A stretch of 64,000 nucleotides of DNA, taken from the NCBI GenBank assembly GCA_024399035.1, contig JAKSID010000002.1:1-64000 (forward strand), read 5' to 3'. The stretch's first letter is position 1. Each line of letters opens with the position of its first letter. Shown here in pieces: positions 58,301 to 64,000 of the stretch. The position numbers and the translations under genes were made by a program. This DNA is from Fibrobacter sp. (lineage in GTDB: Bacteria > Fibrobacterota > Fibrobacteria > Fibrobacterales > Fibrobacteraceae). The notes beneath the pieces were generated by a model. It did not search any database. It was not told the DNA's origin and saw only the letters and a list, made by a program, of their open reading frames with translations.

Positions 58301-60764
58301 TAGCGATGGCCCGTCCCTGGATATTGAAGTCCGGGGTGCCCGCAAGCACAACCTGAAGAATATTGATGTGACCATTCCTCGCCACAAGCTGACTGTGGTT
58401 ACAGGCGTTTCGGGCTCTGGTAAATCCAGCCTGGCGTTCCACACCTTGTTTAGCGAAGGGCAACGCAGATTTGTTGAAACTCTTAGCACTTATGCTCGCC
58501 GCTTCTTGGGTCGTCCGGATCGTGGTAGCATTGATTCTATTACAGGCTTGGCTCCGGCTATTGCCATTGACCAGAAGTCCGCCAGCAAGAGCCCCCGCAG
58601 TACGGTGGCGACCCTGACGGAGATTTATGACTACTTCCGAATTTTCTGGTCCCGGGTGGGTACGCCTCACTGCCTTAAGTGCGGAAAGCCTGTGGATTCC
58701 TACGCTGCCTGCGACTTGATGCAGCTTGCATTTGACCGCGATGCCGGTAAGATGGTAACGGTCCTTGCTCCTTTCGAAGTGAAGGATATTCTGAAGCTTT
58801 CCAAGATCCTGACGGAGAAGGGCTACCGTAAGGTCTACATGGGCGATAAGCTTACGGACCTGCCGCTGCCTAAAGTTCCAACTCGCGAAAAAAAGGTGTT
58901 GGCTGTTGTAGACCAAGTGGTGGTGAAGGAAGAAAACCGCGCCCGTCTGGTGGAGGCCTTTGAAAGAGCCTACCGCGACGGAAACGGAATTCTCTTTATG
59001 GATGCCGAAGGTCAGGAACGTTTGTCTGCCAGCGAAAAGCCGGGCTGCGCTGCCTGCGGCTGGTACATGGACAGCGCCTTGAATCCCAAGCTCTTCAGCT
59101 TCAATACCCATTGGGGCGCCTGCGAAACTTGCCTTGGCCTGGGTGTCCTTAAGGATTCCAAGCGCGAAACCGGAAAGGTCTGCCCCGCTTGCCATGGTGA
59201 ACGCTTGAAGCCTGAATATCTGGCTGTGCGCATCGGCGGCAATCGCGGCGCAGGTTCTAGCGCCGGCATGAACATTATGGATGTTCATCACATGAGCATC
59301 GACAATGCCCGCGATTGGTTTGCTGCTGTAAATTTCGACGGCGAAAAGAACGGGGCAGGGAAGGCGAAGATTGCAGAACCTCTCCTTCGCGAAATCATTG
59401 GTCGCTTAGACTTCTTGAAGAGTGTGGGCCTGGGCTACATTGGCCTGGACCGCTCCGGCGATACCTTGAGCGGTGGCGAGTCCCAGCGTATTCGTTTGGC
59501 AAGCCAGATCGGCAGTGGCCTTGAAGGTGTGCTCTATGTTCTTGACGAGCCTACGGTGGGCCTCCATGAAAGCGACACTGCAAAACTTTTGGATACCTTG
59601 TACCGCCTCCGCGACTTGGGCAATACCCTGGTGGTGGTGGAACACGATATGAAGATGATGGAAGCGGCGGACCACATTATCGATATGGGTCCTGCGGCTG
59701 GCGAATTCGGCGGCGAGGTGGTTGCGGAAGGTAGCCCCAAGGCATTGGCAAAGCCCTATGCCCTCCAGCAGTTCCCCCGTAGCGAGACGGTGAAGTACTT
59801 GACCCGCAGCAATCCCATTGCTAACCAGATCGAGGCGAAGCCCATTACCGAAGATACGGAGTTCTACGAATTCAAGAACCTTACCAAGAACAACTTGAAG
59901 GATATTTCTGTGAAGTTCCCCAAGGGCGCCATCAGCGTGGTCTGCGGTGTATCCGGTTCCGGCAAGAGTTCCATGGTCATGGACGAAGTTTATCCTGCAT
60001 TAAAGCGCAAGTTCCAGGCCCGCGGTAAAAAGAAACAGTCCGGCGAAGTCTTGCTGGTGGACCAGAGCCCCATTTCGGGAACACCCCGCAGTACTCCCGC
60101 CAGCTTTACCGGTGTATTCGATGATATCCGCAAGCTATTTTCCAAGCTGGAACAGTCCAAGGTCAAGGGCTTTGACTACGGTCGCTTTAGCTACAACCTT
60201 GCCCGCGGTCGCTGTGCCGCCTGCGAAGGCCGCGGTGCGGTTTCCGTAGAAATGCACTTCCTTTCTGATGTGTGGGAGGTTTGCGACGCCTGCGGAGGCA
60301 AACGCTACAACCAGGAGACTTTGTCTGTAACCTTCAAGGGCAAGAACATTGCCGACGTCTTGGACATGCGTGTGGCCGAGGCCTGCGAATTCTTCAAGGA
60401 TCAGCCCAAGATTTTGCCCAAGCTGGAAGCTCTTCGCGATGTGGGCTTGCCTTACGTAAAGTTGGGCCAGCCGGTAACCACCTTGAGCGGCGGTGAAAAC
60501 CAGCGCTTGAAACTGGCTGCAGAACTTGCCCGTAAGAATGCCCCCGAAATGGTCTATCTCCTGGATGAACCTACCACGGGATTGCACCTGAAGGACATTC
60601 AGACCCTTTGGAACCAGTTACGCAAACTATCTGCCCGTGGAAATACAGTGATTGTCATTGAACATCACCCCGATATTATCCGTTTGGCCGATTGGAAGGT
60701 GGAACTGGGCCCTGTTGGAGGCGGAAATGGCGGTCATTTGTTGGAAATGGGCTGCAATAATTAG
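55371..60764 (+). CDS. uvrA: Double-length UvrA (tandem UvrA-UvrA fusion), excinuclease ABC subunit A
   Basis: A 1797-aa protein, about twice the normal UvrA length (~940 aa). Copy 1 (1 to ~965) has Walker A motifs at ~32 ([12 protein letters not shown]) and ~640 ([12 protein letters not shown]), two LSGGEAQR signatures and zinc ligands CPECG, CPKCG...CPVCKGMG and CDACEGAG...CEVCNGKRF. Copy 2 (~980-1797) repeats the layout with Walker A at ~1013 ([12 protein letters not shown]) and ~1525 ([12 protein letters not shown]), LSGGESQR and LSGGENQR, and Cys pairs CLKCG, CAACG...CETCLG and CAACEGRG...CDACGGKRY. All four ATPase half-sites look intact. It scans DNA for bulky lesions and loads UvrB. 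Chlamydial UvrA has the same double length. No frameshift or internal stop is present. Confidence 0.94.
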   Translation: MTKSIDIRDAHEHNLRHVSLNIPRDSIVVVTGVSGSGKSSLAFDTVFQEGQRRFVESLSAYARQFIGRMKHPEVESVRGISPTISIDQKTVNRNPRSTVGTVVEILDHYRLLFARLGVPHCPECGRVIQAQTVDQIVDNLYAGDGEVNGVPRQVTVMAPIVQDRKGEYRKELAELKENGFVRVRVDGEIYRIDEVPQLVRYEKHTIEAVIDRLTLERKNMSRLREALEGALKLTDGKLVSFWFAGVPGAAGAAAAGEYRLQGTLLACPKCGVSIPELEPRFFSFNDPKGRCPVCKGMGESCEFDIDLIVPDKTLSLKQGALAVQKKDTGTLLFSDYGWRNLRTIANEMKFTFDTPWNKLKPAQQHAILYGTPSGSERGVIDIIQELWDMWHIFHFRKFMQIGVCPECKGTRINRTANAVEFHGHNLTEMTEWSVEKSVEFFNKLDLSEKEQRIGREILKEIRGRLSFLNAVGLGYLNISRKASTLSGGEAQRIRLASAVGAGLQGVLYVMDEPSIGLHPRDNDKLLGMLDHLRAQGNSLIVVEHDEDTMRHADYVIDVGPGAGVEGGGIIAAGTVEELEKNKDSLTGAYLSGRKAIEVPVQRKKITAETPKLKVCGAAENNLKNIDVEIPLDGALTVVTGVSGSGKSTLVNQILRRELARVFFNSEEPVGKFDHLEGLENIDKVIEIDQTPIGRTPRSNPATYTKIWDDIRDLFAAMEESKIRGYTKSRFSFNVKGGRCDACEGAGVKEIDMHILPSVQVTCEVCNGKRFNDATREVYFKGKNVSEILDMSISEAAEFFKDISKIAQPLNLLCEVGLGYLTLGQPSTTLSGGEAQRIKIASELRRPGTGKTLYLLDEPTTGLHFEDIRKLMECLNRLRSLGNSIVIIEHNLDVIKCADWIIDLGPDAGVHGGRVIAAGTPEQIAKCKKSETGRYLAPVLARAKNGYKPITSLIGSLAENKARYDATSAQMAAAMKKNSDGPSLDIEVRGARKHNLKNIDVTIPRHKLTVVTGVSGSGKSSLAFHTLFSEGQRRFVETLSTYARRFLGRPDRGSIDSITGLAPAIAIDQKSASKSPRSTVATLTEIYDYFRIFWSRVGTPHCLKCGKPVDSYAACDLMQLAFDRDAGKMVTVLAPFEVKDILKLSKILTEKGYRKVYMGDKLTDLPLPKVPTREKKVLAVVDQVVVKEENRARLVEAFERAYRDGNGILFMDAEGQERLSASEKPGCAACGWYMDSALNPKLFSFNTHWGACETCLGLGVLKDSKRETGKVCPACHGERLKPEYLAVRIGGNRGAGSSAGMNIMDVHHMSIDNARDWFAAVNFDGEKNGAGKAKIAEPLLREIIGRLDFLKSVGLGYIGLDRSGDTLSGGESQRIRLASQIGSGLEGVLYVLDEPTVGLHESDTAKLLDTLYRLRDLGNTLVVVEHDMKMMEAADHIIDMGPAAGEFGGEVVAEGSPKALAKPYALQQFPRSETVKYLTRSNPIANQIEAKPITEDTEFYEFKNLTKNNLKDISVKFPKGAISVVCGVSGSGKSSMVMDEVYPALKRKFQARGKKKQSGEVLLVDQSPISGTPRSTPASFTGVFDDIRKLFSKLEQSKVKGFDYGRFSYNLARGRCAACEGRGAVSVEMHFLSDVWEVCDACGGKRYNQETLSVTFKGKNIADVLDMRVAEACEFFKDQPKILPKLEALRDVGLPYVKLGQPVTTLSGGENQRLKLAAELARKNAPEMVYLLDEPTTGLHLKDIQTLWNQLRKLSARGNTVIVIEHHPDIIRLADWKVELGPVGGGNGGHLLEMGCNN

Positions 60765-60773
60765 TTTTAATAT

Positions 60774-60781
60774 TATCTTTG
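60774..60781 (+). promoter_or_regulatory. TAnnTTTG promoter element before the SUMF1-domain gene
   Basis: TATCTTTG lies 50 bases before the ATG at 60831, just after the uvrA stop. A GTGC...GCAC-like inverted pair (GGTGCTTTAAGGGCACTT) lies between. Confidence 0.45.
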
Positions 60782-60830
60782 TAAGAAATAGGGGTGCTTT
60801 AAGGGCACTTACTGTGTGCTTATAGGAGAG

Positions 60831-63338
60831 ATGATGTCCTTTAAACGATTGTTGTTTTTGCTGCTGGTTGTTCCGACTTTTTTGATGGCCGGAAACGACA
60901 AGCTGTTTCAGATTGCTCCGGATCAGTATAAGGAAGGCGCTCTTTTGGAAAAGAGCGACAATTTTGCCATTGTTCACGAAGGCCTTAATTCGGTCTCCGT
61001 AAAGCCGGAACTTCCTCTTCGCGCTCATACCTTCTATATGCGTCATAAGCGCGGCCCGAAGGAATTCTTCTGGTACGTGGGCAAGGTCAACGAAGAAAAT
61101 TTTGGCAAACTCCACGCCTTTAGCATTAAGGAAAACCACTTGGAACCCGCAGAAGTGATTTACATGCGTTTCTATGGCTCCAAGAAATTCAAGGCTTTCC
61201 AGGACGAAGCGGATATCTACTTCGATAAGGAATACATCTATTCGTCCCGTATTGCAACCCTGTTCTTTATGAAGAACGGCCGTTGGGAACTTTTGAAACA
61301 AACTGATCGTCCCAGCATTATTTCCATCGACACTTCTGTGGCCGATTTGCAGATTACCTCCTTGACCAAGCGCCTGAAGCGCAGGGTAAGCAAGATTTAT
61401 CCTACAAAGCCGGGCCTGTACGCCTTTGACTTTATGGCGCCCGGCTACCTGCCTTATGTGGATGTGGTGAATGTTCAAAAGTCTGAAATCGCAGCCATTG
61501 TTCCCCATATGGTGGTTCTAGGCACAGATTCTGTCATTCCCTTCCAAACGGAATTGACTGTGGAAGCAATCAATAGTGCCGAAAGTCTGGAAGATGTGGA
61601 AGTCCTGTACGACAAGTTCTCCAACGACATCAAGCCGGTTCTTACCTTGGTGGATACAAGCGCCTTTGAAAAGAAGTACCCGCAATTGAAGACCGCTGCC
61701 GAACTGAATGTTGCTACGGACATGCCGGAATATGTGGCCTATGTGGAACATTACAACAATCGTCGTTCCGAATCTAGGAACTTGTGGCGTTCCAATAAAT
61801 TGGGCGTTGTTGGCGTTTTGGACAAGGTTCTTCGTACTAAACTGGATGAATTCCAGCAGGAATCCCTTTCTGGCACTATGGTTCCCGAAAAGATTGAACC
61901 GATTTTTGAAGCCGTTCCGGGTTCCGAAGAAAAGCGAATCTCTGCAATCCGCTTGACATTCGGCAAGGAATTTGACCGCTTTGATGTGGCTTGGGTCGGT
62001 AACGCCGAGGGTATTGTCCCCGATACCCTGTATGCGATTCTCGATGCCGCCGCCTCTGTGGCCGCCCATTTGACTTTGGCCAACAACAAGCCTGTGTGGA
62101 TTTATAAGGATGGTCAGGTTGTAAGCCGTCATCAGTATCGATACACGAAGCTGAACTTGATTATTGATGACCAGACTTACATTTGCAAGGGCGAGTTTAA
62201 ACTGCCGTCTTACATTGCTGAACAGCCCGAAGTTCAGGAATGGGTGAAGCAGAATGTTGCGGTGGTTGAACCTGTTGCTACGGACTCCGTTGTTGCAGAC
62301 TCCGTTCCTGTGGCTGAACCTGTCGCTGCTGTAGATTCTGTCCCCGCACAGCCCGCGGTTGTTTCGGACACTGCTGCTGCTGACTCTGTGGTTGCAAAAC
62401 CCGCTGCCGCTACAGACACTGCTGCTGCTGACTCTGTGGTTGCAGAACCTGCTGCTGCTACAGACACTGTTGCTACTGACTCTGTGGTTGCAGGACCTGT
62501 TGTTGCAGACTCCGTTCCCGCACAGCCCGCAGTTGTTGATTCGGTCCCCGCACAGCCCGCTCCTGTCGTTAAGCTTGAGGAGGAAGAAATTTACGAAGAT
62601 GAAGAATCTGTCATTGAGTCCAAGATTTTGCCCAATATTTTGAAGGATTCTGCCCGCGGTACCGTGGCCTTGATCGACTCCGGATCTTTCCGTTACAAGG
62701 GTAAGGTCGTTTCCATGTCTCCTTTTGCAATCCATACCACCGAAGTGACCCAGCAATTCTACGAAGACGTAATGGGCCGTATCGAGGATGATAAGCGTCG
62801 TCTTGACCGTTCTACCTTTATTGATGCCCAGAAGCCTGTCCATAATATTTCTTGGTACGAGGCTCAGGAATTCTGCCAGGCTATTGGCGGCGATCTTCCT
62901 ACCGAAGCTCAATGGGAATTTGCCGGTCGCGCCGACAACAACGAAGGTGCTATCTGGAATCTGGACGAAAAGCCCGATGCCGGTGCCTATGCTGTTTACC
63001 GCGAAAATTCTTACAAGCTGCTGAAGCAGGATTCTTCCGCTTACGGTCCCCAGGCTGTGGCCAGCAAAAAGCCCAACGCATGGGGCCTCTACGATATGTC
63101 CGGTAACGTGGCCGAATGGACCAAGGATGCGTACTTTATGTTCTCCCTGATTGTGGAATCATCTAATCCTACTGGCGCCTGGATGGGTTCCCACAAGGTG
63201 TACAAGGGCGGCTCCTGGAAGGATAAGGAAAAGTATTTGAACTTGACCACTCGCGACGATGAAGATCCCCGCTACTGGTCTAACCACATTGGTTTCCGTT
63301 GCGCTTTCCCCCGAAGCGTATTTGAGGCAAAAAAATGA
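60831..63338 (+). CDS. Exported protein with SUMF1/FGE-like C-terminal domain and Ala/Asp/Pro repeats
   Basis: An 835-aa protein with signal peptide SFKRLLFLLLVVPTFLMA. Residues ~20-460 are unrecognised (PEGA-like segments such as KPGLYAFDFMAPGYLPYVDV, and a lipid- or protein-binding helix region). A repeat-rich stretch (~480-585) follows, with ADSVV(A)(E/K)PAAATDTA units of ~17 aa (DNA 62270-62570). The C-terminal ~230 residues are a formylglycine-generating-enzyme-like fold: AIHTTEVTQQFYEDVMGRIE, VHNISWYEAQEFCQAIGGDL, PTEAQWEFAGR, WGLYDMSGNVAEWTKDAY, YKGGSWKDKEKYLNLTTRDD and NHIGFRCAF. I do not see the Cys pair needed for sulfatase modification, so it is probably non-enzymatic. TAGGAG (60823-60828) sets the start. 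Confidence 0.78.
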   Translation: MMSFKRLLFLLLVVPTFLMAGNDKLFQIAPDQYKEGALLEKSDNFAIVHEGLNSVSVKPELPLRAHTFYMRHKRGPKEFFWYVGKVNEENFGKLHAFSIKENHLEPAEVIYMRFYGSKKFKAFQDEADIYFDKEYIYSSRIATLFFMKNGRWELLKQTDRPSIISIDTSVADLQITSLTKRLKRRVSKIYPTKPGLYAFDFMAPGYLPYVDVVNVQKSEIAAIVPHMVVLGTDSVIPFQTELTVEAINSAESLEDVEVLYDKFSNDIKPVLTLVDTSAFEKKYPQLKTAAELNVATDMPEYVAYVEHYNNRRSESRNLWRSNKLGVVGVLDKVLRTKLDEFQQESLSGTMVPEKIEPIFEAVPGSEEKRISAIRLTFGKEFDRFDVAWVGNAEGIVPDTLYAILDAAASVAAHLTLANNKPVWIYKDGQVVSRHQYRYTKLNLIIDDQTYICKGEFKLPSYIAEQPEVQEWVKQNVAVVEPVATDSVVADSVPVAEPVAAVDSVPAQPAVVSDTAAADSVVAKPAAATDTAAADSVVAEPAAATDTVATDSVVAGPVVADSVPAQPAVVDSVPAQPAPVVKLEEEEIYEDEESVIESKILPNILKDSARGTVALIDSGSFRYKGKVVSMSPFAIHTTEVTQQFYEDVMGRIEDDKRRLDRSTFIDAQKPVHNISWYEAQEFCQAIGGDLPTEAQWEFAGRADNNEGAIWNLDEKPDAGAYAVYRENSYKLLKQDSSAYGPQAVASKKPNAWGLYDMSGNVAEWTKDAYFMFSLIVESSNPTGAWMGSHKVYKGGSWKDKEKYLNLTTRDDEDPRYWSNHIGFRCAFPRSVFEAKK

Positions 63339-63937
63339 GTGACGTGATGGCAGAAAATAAGGACTCCAAGTTCTTTCGCCTGTTTAAGAAATTAACTGCA
63401 ATCCCGTATTTACTGGTCATTGTGGCATTGTTGATGCCCCTGGCAAACGTGTCTTGCAATGATGAACAAGTTATCGCATCTCCCAATGTGTATGAACTGT
63501 CATCTGGCTTGGACCTGGAAGAATCTCTGAAGGATCCTGCATTGGGAATACTTAAGAAAATGGAAACAGGCAATCCTGCCGCTCTCGAAAAGTTCCGCGT
63601 GTCTATGCCCAACTTCCCAAAGATGGAACCTATGCCTGCTCTCTATGCGCTTTTTGTGGGCGCTCTCCTTGCTGCAATCTTTGCCTGGATTTCTCCCTTG
63701 GGCTCTATTGCGATGGGCATGCTGACCATGGTTGCTATGGGTGCGTTTTATGCGAAACTGGTTGAGATTCTTGCCAGTTTGGGAATCCCTTTGTTGTCGG
63801 TGCAACCGGGCCAGGGCTATAGTGCGGCGACCGTTATGATCTTTATCGGTACGGCCATGAACTTGGCTACGATTATCAGGCCTATCGTTGTGGAACTGAA
63901 GGCCCGCCGGGCAAAGAAAAAGGCTCAGGCAAAGTAA
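63335..63937 (+). CDS. Small membrane protein coupled to the SUMF1-domain gene
   Basis: A 200-aa protein of unknown function. Residues 1-24 are charged; membrane segments are at ~25-40 (IPYLLVIVALLMPLANVSCN), ~105-130 (ALYALFVGALLAAIFAWISP), ~130-150 (GSIAMGMLTMVAMGAFYAKL) and ~170-190 (YSAATVMIFIGTAMNLATII), ending in a Lys/Arg/Ala tail. Its start overlaps the upstream stop (ATGA, 63335-63338); ATG 63347 is an alternative. Confidence 0.65.
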   Translation: MSDVMAENKDSKFFRLFKKLTAIPYLLVIVALLMPLANVSCNDEQVIASPNVYELSSGLDLEESLKDPALGILKKMETGNPAALEKFRVSMPNFPKMEPMPALYALFVGALLAAIFAWISPLGSIAMGMLTMVAMGAFYAKLVEILASLGIPLLSVQPGQGYSAATVMIFIGTAMNLATIIRPIVVELKARRAKKKAQAK

Positions 63938-63962
63938 GGCTTCCCGCGGTTCTTGCAGATTG

Positions 63963-63997
63963 AAAAAAAAGGCGCTAGTTCATCACTAGCGTCTTTT
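63963..63997. terminator. Terminator at the end of the window
   Basis: GGCGCTAGT (63971-63979) pairs with ACTAGCGTC (63985-63993), one G.U, around TCATC, with eight A before and TTTT after. It ends the SUMF1-domain operon. Confidence 0.82.
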
Positions 63998-64000
63998 AAT

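Overview
The window looks like chromosomal DNA from a Fibrobacter-type bacterium (phylum Fibrobacterota, FCB group). The evidence is a FISUMP-domain exported protein at 31910-33037, Ser-rich SSSSV linkers in an exported protein at 11808-13310, several exported outer-membrane-type proteins, an EF-G with the [10 protein letters not shown]-loop, a double-length UvrA, and promoters of the form TAnnTTTG, a -7 element known from Bacteroidetes. There is no prophage, CRISPR array, rRNA operon or transposase gene. Most of the DNA is housekeeping coding sequence, with structured repeats in the gaps.

Layout. 53-2894 (-): an rnd, 5-formyl-THF cyclo-ligase and SpoU rRNA methylase operon. 2977-4238: repeat array A and a PD-(D/E)XK-like gene, followed by trpS. 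5494-9305: four tandem paralogous membrane proteins. 10520-11602: rpsF-rpsR-rplI. 11808-14020: two DUF5683-like envelope proteins. 14120-18301: an RND efflux pair. 18632-19517: an outer membrane protein gene whose terminator is split off by a 189-bp MITE-like insertion. 19516-21532: ftsB-like, dprA and divergent mazG. 21901-31734 (-): fusA, an EcsC-like gene, map, a DEAD-box helicase, envelope genes, pyrE and purU. 31910-33037: FISUMP protein. 33038-33807: repeat-rich gap. 33808-40245 (-): argS, rsfS, a LytR_C-type lipoprotein, panD, tRNA-Leu, a SPOR protein and miaB. 40367-41539: repeat array B and a second PD-(D/E)XK-like gene. 42218-44301 (-): a HAD phosphatase and an iron alcohol dehydrogenase. 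45187: tRNA-Pro. 45410-48775 (-): a membrane-anchored solute-binding protein and a GGDEF cyclase. 49887-55185: TPR lipoprotein, kinase and sigma54 activator, then a sigma54 promoter and two exported proteins. 55215: tRNA-Ala. 55371-60764: double UvrA. 60831-63937: a SUMF1-domain protein and a small membrane protein.

The most novel signal is shared by 2977-4238 and 40367-41539. Two paralogous PD-(D/E)XK-like genes, 37 kb apart, each follow a noncoding region holding exactly three long-gap inverted repeats. Within a locus the half-sites are alike and the arm-to-arm offset is invariant: 31 bp in A and 30 bp in B. The half-site sequences of the two loci are unrelated (TTACGGAAAC versus GGACTCCAA). 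All deviations that keep pairing are G.U on the coding strand. This suggests that each protein has its own cognate set of RNA hairpins or DNA sites.

Other observations include a dispersed repeat with constant linkers but hypervariable self-complementary hairpins, a triplicated terminator block with compensatory changes, a complete sigma54 regulatory module, and promoters that imply many leaderless mRNAs. All functional calls come from reading the translated sequence; no database search was run.
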